Part shown: one piece after another, positions 44,471-56,069 of the stretch
Numbering within the stretch: the first letter of the stretch is position 1
Layout of the letters: each line of letters starts with the position of its first letter
DNA from: Siphonodentalium dalli
Lineage: Eukaryota; Mollusca; Scaphopoda; Gadilida; Siphonodentaliidae
Direction: 5' to 3'
NCBI GenBank assembly: GCA_032622095.1
Contig: CP136065.1
Span: 41,081,503-41,145,502, forward strand
DNA length: 64,000 nucleotides
Notes under the pieces: generated by a model
What the model was told of the DNA's origin: nothing
The model's database searches: none
The model's input: only the letters and a program-made list of their open reading frames with translations
Position numbers and translations under genes: made by a program

Positions 44471-45185
44471 GTAAACCTCAAATATTGAAAATTCTAAGTC
44501 GAACAGAGCCATAAGTCAGTAAACATTATTCGGACCGAACCCAAATTCAAACTTTACCTGTATTTTGGTCTGGAAAACGGACACGCCAAATTTGGTTCCG
44601 ATCAAATAACCCAAACTAAAGTTATCATCCGGCAACTATTGATAATTCTAAGTCGAAAAGAGCCATAAGTCAGTACAAAATAATCGGAACGAACCCCATA
44701 TTCAAACTTGACCTATAATTTGGTCTCGAAAACTCACATACCAAATTTAGTTCCGATCAAATAACCCAAACTATAGTTATCATCCGGATACCAAAACTGG
44801 TAACGGACGGACGGCTAGACAGACGGTTGGACGGACAGACATACCACTGGACCATAACTATGGGGGAAATGGGTCAACCGAACCCATACGCGAACTTGAC
44901 CTGTATTTTGAGCTGATAGCCTCACATACCAATTTGGTTCAGATCCGATCATACAAACTGAAGTTATCATCCGGAAACCTCAAAACGACAAAATTCTAAG
45001 TCGAACACGGGCCATAACTCCGGCAGAATTGGCAGACCGAACCCATATACGAACTTGACCTGTATTTTGAGCTGATAAACATACCAAATTTAGTTCCGAT
45101 AAAATAACCCAAACTAATGTTATCATCCGCAAACCAAAACTGATAACGGATGGCCGGACCGACGGACAGACTAATCATATAAAAC
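44471..45185. repeat. Array of diverged ~150-bp units, second locus copy
   Basis: Same array as 32985-33712. Confidence 0.8.
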
Positions 45186-45577
45186 GGCCGTTTTTTTTTC
45201 AAGCCATAAATACGACCCTAATTCTAAGAACAGTAGAAATTTTTCCCCAAAGCGGATTTCAAAGGATTTTGGATATATTGTTCCTCATATTCTGCCCGAC
45301 AAAATGACACCAAAAACAGCTTGTCACCAATTTGTTCTAGGTTCACCTCAAAATCGATTCTCAACGGCCGGACTAATATTTCAATATCCTCTCTTGGACG
45401 GGGAACATTTTCATCTCAATTCATTCTTATTTTTTCAGATGTGGTTGGCCCTTTTCATTCATCAATCTACATCGTTATAATTCAATTCATTTTTTTTCAA
45501 CGTTCCACACACCTTTACCGACGTTTTTTTAAGGCACATAAACCTGAGTCCTTGGACGCAGTAACCGCAATGTTTTT

Positions 45578-45583
45578 TTTATT
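45578..45583 (-). terminator. Polyadenylation signal of GPCR copy 3
   Basis: AATAAA on the minus strand about 30 bases past the stop codon. Confidence 0.6.
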
Positions 45584-45612
45584 CTGACATGTGTTTGTAA
45601 CATGTGTTTGGC

Positions 45613-46650
45613 TCACATGTTAGTAGACACTTCTGCTGAACGCATTCCATATTGTAATGTAGTCGAGGCATTCCTTCTCGTCGATATCCATCCGATAGTT
45701 TGTGCAAGCTCCCGCCGAAATCTTCTGCTACTCACATAGTAAGTAAAACAATTCATACAAACGTTAAAACATGACAATAGAAGTAACAGAGAAAACGTTG
45801 ACCTGAGTTCGTGTGTGTTAAGTTCCTTGTAATCCGGACCAACTCTTAGAATGCACATGAATGAAAAGATTGGCAGGGAGCATATAGCAAACTGCAAACT
45901 GGTTGCGAGTAAAATAAAAACGGTTGAGTTCATGTTCAGTCGTAAATCCCTGACTCTTCCGTCACCAGAATTATTTTCATTTTCGCTAAACCTTGCTAAT
46001 TCTTTCCTGGATCTCCGCAACGAGAAGAATAGTGCAACATTGCAGACCAGAATAATAGTGAAGGGAACCATTGCCCTCAATATATTTATCAAGTTTAATG
46101 CACCATTCACAAAACGTAAATATTCGGGACTCCCTCCGTATATACAAGTCATATCTGGTCCATTCCCAGACGTGATCCTGCCGAAAATAATGTGAAAACT
46201 CATCGCTGAGTTAATCAAAGTTGATATTGTCAGTTCAAGTATTATTCTCTTCTTTGTCAGTTTCGGGCTGGTTAAAGGGAACGTCACGGCCATAGTTCTC
46301 TCTACGACTAGAATGGTTAGAGTCGTGACAGACTGGGCAGTTACCGTGTGTATGGAAAACCAGAAAACCCCACATGCTGCGGAACTGACTGCGCGCACGT
46401 CAAAACCCACGATATTTGACACAACTCCAGTAAACAAAAACAGGTAGAGGTAAAACATATCCACTATTGAGGGGTAAATAAAGGCTATATACAGAGGTGT
46501 TCGTCGCATCGAATTCCTCCTGAAAACCGCTATCACCAGTACGTTCCCGATAGTCCCCGCGCATGTCATCAAAGAACCCAATGTCCGCCATAACCAAACA
46601 GTCACGACAGCATGAATAGGGAGAGCAGTGCTGTTTTCCATGGAATTCAT
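45613..46650 (-). CDS. Class A orphan GPCR, copy 3
   Basis: A 345-codon paralogue, open throughout. Relative to copy 1 it carries T4M (removing the first sequon), T34I, L60P, L65M, T92A, A94G, F95V, T100I, R167M, I195V, E231G, F257C and I344N. F257C restores the Cys of the TM6 CWxP motif (CSLP). L60P places a proline in TM2, four residues before D64, and is unique to this copy. T92A adjoins the disulphide cysteine. The TM3 ER, TM7 NCFTY and helix 8 are intact. The in-frame ORF extends 22 codons upstream with a leader unlike that of copy 1, so the Met shared by all copies is used. It differs from copy 4 by two residues, so the split is recent. Confidence 0.92.
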   Translation of the reverse strand: MNSMENSTALPIHAVVTVWLWRTLGSLMTCAGTIGNVLVIAVFRRNSMRRTPLYIAFIYPSIVDMFYLYLFLFTGVVSNIVGFDVRAVSSAACGVFWFSIHTVTAQSVTTLTILVVERTMAVTFPLTSPKLTKKRIILELTISTLINSAMSFHIIFGRITSGNGPDMTCIYGGSPEYLRFVNGALNLINILRAMVPFTIILVCNVALFFSLRRSRKELARFSENENNSGDGRVRDLRLNMNSTVFILLATSLQFAICSLPIFSFMCILRVGPDYKELNTHELRSTFSLLLLLSCFNVCMNCFTYYVSSRRFRRELAQTIGWISTRRNASTTLQYGMRSAEVSTNM

Positions 46651-46870
46651 TCCTTGCTCGTGGTAGTGTGATTCCACGAGAACTGAGCGTACTATGTGTA
46701 TGTCATTTGAATGCATTGTCTGACAAACTTATATTCACGCCAGCAATTGATTTGAAGTACATTGATTTGTTGATAGCACTCACATAACGCCAGTATATAT
46801 CCTGTGTCGGTTGATATGTGCCCATGAAAGTTACCTTCATAGAAACAAGTCAAGGCGTCGTTTCATCACG

Positions 46871-47089
46871 ATGTCACAACAGCCTTCGCCGCACAGAACT
46901 CCGTCTGCTGAGACTCGTATCACTCGGGCACAACAAACAGATCCATTTTGGTCAATAAAACCTCCCATTAAAAGCCGATGTTATTCAACTTTAAAATCGA
47001 AAATTGAGTTAAGGTCGAGCCTCATGCCTGCAGAGTCGGTAAATAGGTCTCTATGGATATCAGGATTATCCGCAAAATGTAACCTTTAG
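46871..47089 (+). CDS. 72-codon ORF, open version of the short conserved ORF
   Basis: It starts MSQQPSPHRTPSAETR, continues TDPFWSIKPPIKSRCYST, and reads through the position of the TGA found in the other copies into LKSKIELRSSLMPAE and a stop after SAKCNL. It is divergent from the GPCR and starts about 220 bp from the receptor's Met. There is no recognised domain. Retention of the frame in two near-identical copies is weak evidence because the duplication is recent. Confidence 0.28.
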   Translation: MSQQPSPHRTPSAETRITRAQQTDPFWSIKPPIKSRCYSTLKSKIELRSSLMPAESVNRSLWISGLSAKCNL

Positions 47090-48147
47090 CATTCCCGTTG
47101 TGTCATATTAATTAGTATTTCTCGAAAATGTTGTGATATCTCCGCTAATAAACGATTCCAGTAACGAATTATTCCTCAAATCGTTCATTTTTCAACACGT
47201 TTAAGAAAATTACCATTAATGTGCCAGGATTCATGATTTTTCTCGCAAATTACCAAAAAAAAAACCTGGTATAAACACAGAGGAAATTTTATTTATTTTT
47301 TGCAAAGAAAGTGACATGCGAAATTTGTTCAAAGTTCAAAACATTTCCGAAAGACGGGTTGACAGCACTTACATATATCAATTTTGAATCATATAGCAAT
47401 ATAAGTTTAGGATTGTAAACTATGCGTTTAGCATATCTGGTCATGTAGTAGCATTGTTTTGGTGTCAAAATTAAAACGTTGAATCCTTCAAATTAATTCG
47501 TAGAAAACACCAGTATCTGTGATTGCCACAAGCCAAAAAAACACCACAAGATATATGTAAAAATCATATTGAAGGAACATGTCCATATCTGATCAAAGCT
47601 CGCGTGCGAAAATTTTTTCGAAATTGACAAAAACTTATCCGCACACGCATTATATAGGCGTGAGTGCTTCTCGCTTATAAATTTCCAATCAAAATATGCT
47701 AGATTTTCGCAATCAATAAAACGAGGCGGTCCGCATTAGGAAAGTACGGTTAATTATCTCGACGATACAGAGGCACTACTGCTAAACCACTGGTCTGACT
47801 GGACCAGGTTTAAACCAGAGATGACGAATGCGTTACTTAGACCTGTGGTCTCGGGTTTACACCACGGGTTTAGCTGACTCACGGCGGTTTAAACCTAGAG
47901 GTTTACGTATATAGACCAGGTTTAAACCCGAGATGACGAATCCGGCCTCTTAGTTCTCTGATTTTTGACACCCAACGTATAAAAATTCACAATTTCGATG
48001 ATCTATGCTGCATAATAAACACATTCTGTGTTTTTGTAGCTTTGTCACATGAGACCGCGTAAATTGGAAATTTTACAAAACACGCCGATGTCATGATGAT
48101 AAAAATGGTTAAAATAAAACAAAACAGAAATCATAATTCGAAGTAGA
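47090..48147. other. Duplicated intergenic sequence with a GTTTAAAC-rich patch
   Basis: Near 47790-47940, GACCAGGTTTAAACC followed by GAGATGACGAATNCG occurs twice, with inverted GGTTTAAACC and GGGTTTA pieces between. It is probably a small decayed inverted-repeat element. No gene is seen. Confidence 0.5.
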
Positions 48148-48384
48148 ATGGCTGTCGTGTCTTCGAATCCATGCCTGATCGACAGTGTAAGCGTCCTTCG
48201 CGGGGCAGGAACTTTTGATGATAAAAACAGCGATTATAATCAGGTGGCTGAATTCAATGTTGACAATTTGTCTTTTCCAGAGTTTATCCTCCGGACTGGT
48301 CGAAGTGGATTACAGAGCGGGGGGTCTCGATCTGCATGCCGCCAGCTGTTGTTTACATGGGTACTTTGCACGAGGTGTCAATAA
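48148..48384 (+). other. Exon-like ORF with nearby splice-acceptor-like site (copy A)
   Basis: The ORF begins MAVVSSNPCLIDSVSVLRGA. At about 48269-48281 a pyrimidine-rich TTTGTCTTTTCCAG precedes an open frame reading VYPPDWSKWITERG. The paralogue at 55046 has a 4-base insertion downstream that changes the frame. No family is recognised and an intron between the two parts would be too short, so coding status is doubtful. Confidence 0.15.
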
Positions 48385-49124
48385 TTCCTTCGTTCAATTG
48401 TTACCGCTTATATAGTCTATTTTCGTTTCCTTTGGGGTTTTAATGATTTGTCAGATTTGGGAATTTTGTTTTTGAGACCTTTGGCGCTGATTCAATGTTA
48501 ATATTAGGACAGAATCGGTGTCTAATTCATAAAATGTTTTATTTGCAATTAATAATAAAATAAATATTAGCAGTTTCACGTGATTTACTCGCGTTCTGAT
48601 TGGCTGCACACAGCTATACTAGTTTACGATAGTATCACAGTAGGCTTCCTACTCGCCTACTATTCTTTTTCTATTTATAGTAACACTCATTTCGCGCAAT
48701 CGGATTGCCGCCTTAAGACATATCTGAAACTATAAAGTGTACGATACGTGTTGCACTACCTATATACTATCAGACATATTTGTGAACTATTCATATTGTT
48801 GAAATCGCCATCAACAGAAGGAATATTAAAATATATATAGTTTTGTTCATATGCCAAACATAATCAGCACGTAAATAGTATATTGTCGTCAAGACGTACG
48901 ATGGTGTACGTAACCAAGAGCCTGCTCGTGTTACATAAGTTGTGCTTATGTTTACACAACACAGCGCAAAACAGTAGGAAAACAGTAACAAATAACGTTC
49001 GTTATGTCTACCATATTCGGATCTTATAAAGGCCAGGAAACGTAACGTTTTTTGCTTTTGTAGTTACATTATTTTACTATTCTTTCTGTTTATGGCGTTT
49101 TTTTACGGAACTGAATATTTTAAA
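48385..49124. other. Duplicated intergenic sequence, no gene seen
   Basis: It matches 55290-56070. TTCTTTCTGTTTATGGCG at about 49080 is shared with the U units, showing that this region derives from a U unit with later insertions. Confidence 0.55.
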
Positions 49125-49591
49125 GGTACCCAATCCGATCAGAGGGTTCCCACCTCAACAGATTCCAACAACAACAATCCGATCAGAGGGTCCTATATTA
49201 CTATTTCTTTGGCTTTGGGGGTAAAAAATATTTGATTCGAGTCGAGGAACCCATCAAACAAAGCTCAGAGTTATTAGATATTGATTTTTGAAATTTGTTA
49301 TTTTCTCGAGATGAGTACTAATAATTGCCCTTAACTTCGTAATCTGCTCGAGATGTGTACACCAAAACACTATTCAAACAGACAAGGATGGATAACTCAA
49401 AATCAAGTGGTAATAATAACGCAATTTTGACTGTGTTCTGGGACAGAAAGAATAGAAATAACGAAACTTCAAATATCGATATCTGATCACCCTGAGCATT
49501 GATTGGTAGGTTCCTCGACTCGAATCAATTATTTTTTACCCCCAAAGCCAAAGAAATAGTAATATAGGACCCTCTGATCGGATTGAGTGCC
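49125..49591. mobile_element. Inverted-repeat element, ~85-bp arms
   Basis: The left arm contains CAATCCGATCAGAGGG (twice), then CTATATTACTATTTCTTTGG and GATTCGAGTCGAGGAACC. The right arm (about 49509-49591) has the reverse complements, ending CCCTCTGATCGGATTGAGTGCC. In the tandem duplicate the right arm and half of the spacer are deleted. It has no coding capacity. Confidence 0.7.
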
Positions 49592-50773
49592 GTTAACAGC
49601 ATACCCACCGCCAACGCCGCCCGTATCTTTAACGATCCTACACATGTCCGATCATTGCTATCCAATGCATAAAATATTTTGTCCGTTTAGTTGCAAGCGG
49701 ATAGTCCTAATGTGTGTGCAACTTCCGTTTCCGTGTTCATCGAAGCTAAACAAGATAGCTTGTTAAAGTTCGTGAAAATGTATTTCAAAATGACGTATTT
49801 ATAGAAATAAAGGCATGATTCACGAATAGATGCTATTATGTGTACTAATAGCATAGTTATTATCGCTCCCCTGCCGTTGTCAAAATATTGTTGTAAATTG
49901 TAAACTCTGTGACCGATTTCCAAAATTCACGGTAAATAAAAATGTGACAAAATTAGACACACAATATTTGAGAATTGACACCAATATTCGATATCATATA
50001 ATACATAATGCATGTCTTGTCGTTGACTGTTCCAAAAATAGTGGTCTTCTAGTAGGAATATTCCACTCGCCTGCGCCTTAGCATGCGTCATTAACACTGA
50101 GTTGTTGAGACTATTATTTGTCGCATAATCAAATGGACATCTTCAGAACGCAATGCAATGCGACTAGAAGTCTCAACTGAAGAGGGTAATCCCACTACAA
50201 AGACAGTTGACGAGAGTTGGTGTTGATGTTGCATTCACGTGAAGAGGAGAGTGGGTGTTTAGACCGCGTTCACGGAGCTGATTTGTCGCATCGATTCCAC
50301 ACACGCATTTCAAAGTAGACCACTCGTTGATGAAAATCATTATAGTCAAAGATCAATACAAATATACAGCTTTGTTGATATCGCATTTATACTACAAACA
50401 AAATGAAGTACCTGCTATATACGTGTGTCGTATTGCGTACGCCTCGTGGTATTTATATATTCACCGCCATCGTTATCATTTGTTCCATCCAGTGTTTGTA
50501 TTTGTTATCCTATGGCAAGCCGTTTTCACATTTTTGATTTATTTAGACTTAAGTCCAAATAGGGTGTTGACTGCATCAAAAACGCCATTTCCTTGGGATG
50601 AATTACGACCGTAAAAGCTATAATTGTATTTTACTTTCAATATCGGGTAGATGCCTAGCAACCGTTACCAGGGAGTGACCACGTGGCAATGTAACCATAT
50701 CGTAAAATAATCAGTGGTCCATGGGGAACATACATCTAAAGTTTCAGAAATGTGACACCACTTGAACATAAAC
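49592..50773. other. Duplicated intergenic sequence, no recognised gene
   Basis: A 95-codon plus-strand ORF (50327-50614) is exactly preserved at 56627-56914, but the surrounding non-coding sequence is equally preserved. The predicted product has only a hydrophobic stretch and no known domain. Confidence 0.45.
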
Positions 50774-50838
50774 AATCAATTCACTAATTGGACTTAAGTC
50801 CAAATGATTTGGACTTAAGTCCAATTAGTGAATTGATT
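50774..50838. repeat. Perfect hairpin, 32-bp arms with 1-base spacer
   Basis: AATTCACTAATTGGACTTAA and its complement flank a single G. The internal GGACTTAAGTCC is itself palindromic and recurs just after it. Confidence 0.9.
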
Positions 50839-51367
50839 TGGACTTAATTCCAATTCATCTGGTTTAAAACGATAGTCCCCTCCTTTGTAATGGTAGGCCT
50901 ATATTCCTGCAAGTCTTGATTGACAGTCAAACTCCATACAATTGCGTCCCTTTTGCCACGTGGCTTCTTTTCGGCATCATTGAAAATGGTTCGAACCCGA
51001 ATTGGCATCTTAATAAATACTAACTGCATGCACGAATGAAGTAACATTAATTCACGATTTGATTCAATTGTTATTTGACAACATATAGGCTACACGCAGT
51101 TTCGTTTATTGTGTTTACAAGAATTTACAAATTTACAAATTTCACCATACATATTCCTGACTTTTGACCCAAAAATGACGACTTTCCCACCCTGGGATTC
51201 GTGTGGATTTTGGCTATGTTAGTACATCGGTATACATACATTTGCTGACGGTTGTGGGTTTCATTCCATCAGATTAACTGGACTAATACGAAACAGCAAA
51301 TTTGACACAACAAGAGCTACGTTGTTGTAAACTACGCCTGGTGTGCTTTTTTGAACTCAACACATTC

Positions 51368-52085
51368 GTAAACCTCAAATATTGAAAACTCTAAGTCGAA
51401 CAGAGCCATAAGTCAGTAAACATTATTCGGACCGAACCCAAATTCAAACTTTACCTGTATTTTGGTCTGGAAAACGGACACGCCAAATTTGGTTCCGATC
51501 AAATAACCCAAACTAAAGTTATCATCCGGCAACTATTGATAATTCTAAGTCGAAAAGAGCCATAAGTCACTACAAAATAATCGGAACGAACCCCATATTC
51601 AAACTTGACCTATAATTTGGTCTCGAAAACTCACATACCAAATTTAGTTCCGATCAAATAACCCAAACTATAGTTATCATCCGGATACCAAAACTGGTAA
51701 CGGACGGACGGCTAGACAGACGGTTGGACGGACAGACATACCACTGGACCATAACTATGGGGGAAATGGGTCAACCGAACCCATACGCGAACTTGACCTG
51801 TATTTTGAGCTGATAGCCTCACATACCAATTTGGTTCAGATCCGATCATACAAACTGAAGTTATCATCCGGAAACCTCAAAACGACAAAATTCTAAGTCG
51901 AACACGGGCCATAACTCCGGCATAATTGGCAGACCGAACCCATATACGAACTTGACCTGTATTTTGAGCTGATAAACATACCAAATTTAGTTCCGATAAA
52001 ATAACCCAAACTAATGTTATCATCCGCAAACCAAAACTGATAACGGATGGCCGGACCGACGGACAGACTAATCATATAATACGGC
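51368..52085. repeat. Array of diverged ~150-bp units, third locus copy
   Basis: Same array as 32985-33712 and 44471-45185. Confidence 0.8.
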
Positions 52086-52473
52086 CGTTTTTTTTTCAAG
52101 CCATAAATACGACCCTAATTCTAAGAACAGTAGAAATTTTTCCCCAAAGCGGATTTCAAAGGATTTTGGATATATTGTTCCTCATATCCTGCCCGACAAA
52201 ATGACACCAAAAACAGCTTGTCACCAATTTGTTCTAGGTTCACCTCAAAATCGATTCTCAACGGCCGGACTAATATTTCAATATCCTCTCTTGGACGGGG
52301 AACATTTTCATCTCAATTCATTCTTATTTTTTCAGATGTGGTTGGCCCTTTTCATTCATCAATCTACATCGTTATAATTCAATTCATTTTTTTTCAACGT
52401 TCCACACACCTTTACCGACGTTTTTTAAGGCACATAAACCTGAGTCCTTGGACGCAGTAACCGCAATGTTTTT

Positions 52474-52479
52474 TTTATT
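52474..52479 (-). terminator. Polyadenylation signal of GPCR copy 4
   Basis: AATAAA on the minus strand about 30 bases past the stop codon. Confidence 0.6.
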
Positions 52480-52508
52480 CTGACATGTGTTTGTAACATG
52501 TGTTTGGC

Positions 52509-53546
52509 TCACATGTTAGTAGACACTTCTGCTGAACGCATTCCATATTGTAATGTAGTCGAGGCATTCCTTCTCGTCGATATCCATCCGATAGTTTGTG
52601 CAAGCTCCCGCCGAAATCTTCTGCTACTCACATAGTAAGTAAAACAATTCATACAAACGTTAAAACATGACAATAGAAGTAACAGAGAAAACGTTGACCT
52701 GAGTTCGTGTGTGTTAAGTTCCTTGTAATCCGGACCAACTCTTAGAATGCACATGAATGAAAAGATTGGCAGGGAGCATATAGCAAACTGCAAACTGGTT
52801 GCGAGTAAAATAAAAACGGTTGAGTTCATGTTCAGTCGTAAATCCCTGACTCTTCCGTCACCAGAATTATTTTCATTTTCGCTAAACCTTGCTAATTCTT
52901 TCCTGGATCTCCGCAACGAGAAGAATAGTGCAACATTGCAGACCAGAATAATAGTGAAGGGAACCATTGCCCTCAATATATTTATCAAGTTTAATGCACC
53001 ATTCACAAAACGTAAATATTCGGGACTCCCTCCGTATATACAAGTCATATCTGGTCCATTCCCAGACGTGATCCTGCCGAAAATAATGTGAAAACTCATC
53101 GCTGAGTTAATCAAAGTTGATATTGTCAGTTCAAGTATTATTCTCTTCTTTGTCAGTTTCGGGCTGGTTAAAGGGAACGTCACGGCCATAGTTCTCTCTA
53201 CGACTAGAATGGTTAGAGTCGTGACAGACTGGGCAGTTACCGTGTGTATGGAAAACCAGAAAACCCCACATGTTGCGGAACTGACTGCGCGCACGTCAAA
53301 ACCCACGATATTTGACACAACTCCAGTAAACAAAAACAGGTAGAGGTAAAACATATCCACTATTGAGAGGTAAATAAAGGCTATATACAGAGGTGTTCGT
53401 CGCATCGAATTCCTCCTGAAAACCGCTATCACCAGTACGTTCCCGATAGTCCCCGCGCATGTCATCAAAGAACCCAATGTCCGCCATAACCAAACAGTCA
53501 CGACAGCATGAATAGGGAGAGCAGTGCTGTTTTCCATGGAATTCAT
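52509..53546 (-). CDS. Class A orphan GPCR, copy 4
   Basis: A 345-codon paralogue and the second product of the 6.9-kb tandem duplication. It matches copy 3 except for L60 and T92, where it keeps the residues of copies 1 and 2. The two changes in copy 3 are therefore derived. It shares F257C, T4M and L65M with copy 3. All receptor landmarks (N36, D64, C93-C169 pair, E117-R118, P196, P260, N300/Y304, basic helix 8) are present. Upstream, the short MSQQ-type ORF lies divergently, as for copy 3. It is likely functional. The ligand is unknown. Confidence 0.92.
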   Translation of the reverse strand: MNSMENSTALPIHAVVTVWLWRTLGSLMTCAGTIGNVLVIAVFRRNSMRRTPLYIAFIYLSIVDMFYLYLFLFTGVVSNIVGFDVRAVSSATCGVFWFSIHTVTAQSVTTLTILVVERTMAVTFPLTSPKLTKKRIILELTISTLINSAMSFHIIFGRITSGNGPDMTCIYGGSPEYLRFVNGALNLINILRAMVPFTIILVCNVALFFSLRRSRKELARFSENENNSGDGRVRDLRLNMNSTVFILLATSLQFAICSLPIFSFMCILRVGPDYKELNTHELRSTFSLLLLLSCFNVCMNCFTYYVSSRRFRRELAQTIGWISTRRNASTTLQYGMRSAEVSTNM

Positions 53547-53766
53547 TCCTTGCTCGTGGTAGTGTGATTCCACGAGAACTGAGCTTACTATGTGTATGTC
53601 ATTTGAATGCATTGTCTGACAAACTTATATTCACGCCAGCAATTGATTTGAAGTACATTGATTTGTTGATAGTACTCACATAACGCCAGTATATATCCTG
53701 TGTCGGTTGATATGTGCCCATGAAAGTTACCTTCATAGAAACAAGTCAAGGCGTCGTTTCATCACG

Positions 53767-53985
53767 ATGTCACAACAGCCTTCGCCGCACAGAACTCCGT
53801 CTGCTGAGACTCGTATCACTCGGGCACAACAAACAGATCCATTTTGGTCAATAAAACCTCCCATTAAAAGCCGATGTTATTCAACTTTAAAATCGAAAAT
53901 TGAGTTAAGGTCGAGCCTCATGCCTGCAGAGTCGGTAAATAGGTCTCTATGGATATCAGGATTATCCGCAAAATGTAACCTTTAG
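53767..53985 (+). CDS. 72-codon ORF, second open version of the short conserved ORF
   Basis: Identical by eye to 46871-47089 in predicted protein and in position relative to the receptor. Confidence 0.28.
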   Translation: MSQQPSPHRTPSAETRITRAQQTDPFWSIKPPIKSRCYSTLKSKIELRSSLMPAESVNRSLWISGLSAKCNL

Positions 53986-55045
53986 CATTCCCGTTATGTC
54001 ATATTAATTAGTATTTCCCGAAAATGTTGTGATATCTCCGCTAATAAACGATTCCAGTAACGAATTATTCCTCAAATCGTTCATTTTTCAACACGTTTAA
54101 GAAAATTACCATTAATGTGCCAGGATTCATGATTTTTCTCGCAAATTACCAAAAAAAAAACCTGGTATAAACACAGAGGAAATTTTTTATTTTTTTTTTG
54201 CAAAGAAAGTGACATGCGAAATTTGTTCAAAGTTCAAAACATTTCCGAAAGACGGGTTGACAGCACTTACATATATCAATTTTGAATCATATAGCAATAT
54301 AAGTTTAGGATTGTAAACTATGCGTATAGCATATCTGGTCATGTAGTAGCATTGTTTTGGTGTCAAAATTAAAACGTTGAATCCTTCAAATTAATTCGTA
54401 GAAAACACCAGTATCTGTGATTGCCACAAGCCAAAAAAACACCACAAGATATATGTAAAAATCATATTGAAGGAACATGTCCATATCTGATCAAAGCTCG
54501 CGTGCGAATTTTTTTTCGAAATTGACAAAAACTTATCCGCACACGCATTATATAGGCGTGAGTGCTTCTCGCTTATAAATTTCCAATCAAAATATGCTCG
54601 ATTTTCGCAATCAATAAAACGAGGCGGTCCGCATTAGGAAAGTACGGTTAATTATCTCGACGATACAGAGGCACTACTGCTAAACCACTGGTCTGACTGG
54701 ACCAGGTTTAAACCAGAGATGACGAATGCGTTACTTAGACCTGTGGTCTCGGGTTTACACCACGGGTTTAGCTGACTCACGGCGGTTTAAACCTAGAGGT
54801 TTACGTATATAGACCAGGTTTAAACCCGAGATGACGAATCCGGCCTCTTAGTTCTCTGATTTTTGACACCCAAGGTATAAAAATTCTCAATTTCGATGAT
54901 CTATGCTGCATAATAAACACATTCTGTGTTTTTGTAGCTTTGTCACATGAGACCGCGTAAATTGGAAATTTTACAAAACACGCCGATGTCATGATGATAA
55001 AAATGGTTAAAATAAAACAAAACAGAAATCATAATTCGAAGTAGA
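53986..55045. other. Duplicated intergenic sequence, no gene seen
   Basis: Copy of 47090-48147 with scattered substitutions. Confidence 0.6.
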
Positions 55046-55345
55046 ATGGCTGTCGTGTCTTCGAATCCATGCCTGATCGACAGTGTAAGCGTCCTTCGCG
55101 GGGCAGGAACTTTTGATGATAAAAACAGCGATTATAATCAGGTGACTGAATTCAATGTTGACAATTTGTCTCTTCCAGAGTTTATCCTCCGGACTGGTCG
55201 AAGTGGATTACAGAGCGGGGGATCTCGATCTGCATGCCGCCATCTGTTGTTTACATGCATGGGTACTTTGCACGAGGTGTCAAGAATTCCTTCGTTCAAT
55301 TGTTACCGCTTACATAGTCTATTTTCGTTTCCTTTGGGGTTTTAA
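55046..55345 (+). other. Exon-like ORF (copy B)
   Basis: Paralogue of 48148-48384. The ORF extends to 99 codons because of a 4-base insertion (GCAT) near 55257. The differing C-termini argue against a maintained protein. Confidence 0.15.
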
Positions 55346-56069
55346 TGATTTGTCAGATTTGGGAATTTTGTTTTTGAGACCTTTGGCGCTGATTCAATGT
55401 TAATATTAGGACAGAATCGGTGTCTAATTCATAAAATGTTTTATTTGCAATTAATAATAAAATAAATACTAGCAGTTTCACGTGATTTACTCGCGTTCTG
55501 ATTGGCTGCACACAGCTATACTAGTTTACGATAGTATCACAGTAGGCTTCCTACTCGCCTACTATTCTTTTTCTATTTATAGTAACACTCATTTCGCGCA
55601 ATCGGATTGCCGCCTTAAGACAAATCTGAAACTATAAAGTGTACGATACGTGTTGCACTACCTATATACTATCAGACATATTTGTGAACTATTCATATTG
55701 TTCAAATCGCCATCAACAGAAGGAATATTGAAATATATATAGTTTTGTTCATATGCCAAACATAATCAGCACGTAAATAGTATATTGTCGTCAAGACGTA
55801 CGATGGTGTACGTAACCAAGAGCCTGCTCGTGTTACATAAGTTGTGCTTATGTTTACACAACACAGCGCAAAACAGTAGGAAAACAGTAACAAATAACTT
55901 CGTTATGTCTACCATATTCGGATCTTATAAAGGCCAGGAAACGTAACGTTTTTTGCTTTTGTTTACATTACAATGGGGAAAAAATTCTGATTGGTACAAG
56001 AACAAAGTCTGTCTATATTTTACTATTCTTTCTGTTTATGGCGTCTTTTTTACGGAACTGAATATTTTA

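Larger units (their letters stand above)
40255..46841. repeat. Segmental duplication, right copy, containing GPCR 3
   Basis: It aligns with 27980-35359 without the Helitron-like insertion. The uninterrupted site TTGATTA/TTAACATTG is at 40842/40843. It includes unannotated flanking sequence 40843-42311 and 42893-44470, in which no gene is seen. Confidence 0.88.
44232..51127. repeat. Direct tandem duplication, first copy, containing GPCR 3
   Basis: It corresponds to 51128-57426 with an offset of 6896 bp on the left part. It contains ~646 bp (49297-49942) absent from the second copy and lacks ~55 bp present there (about 55965-56020). Confidence 0.9.

Noticed and set aside
50327-50614. 95-codon ORF preserved exactly in both 6.9-kb duplicates
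   Set aside because: Flanking non-coding DNA is equally preserved, and the product has no recognisable feature beyond a hydrophobic stretch.
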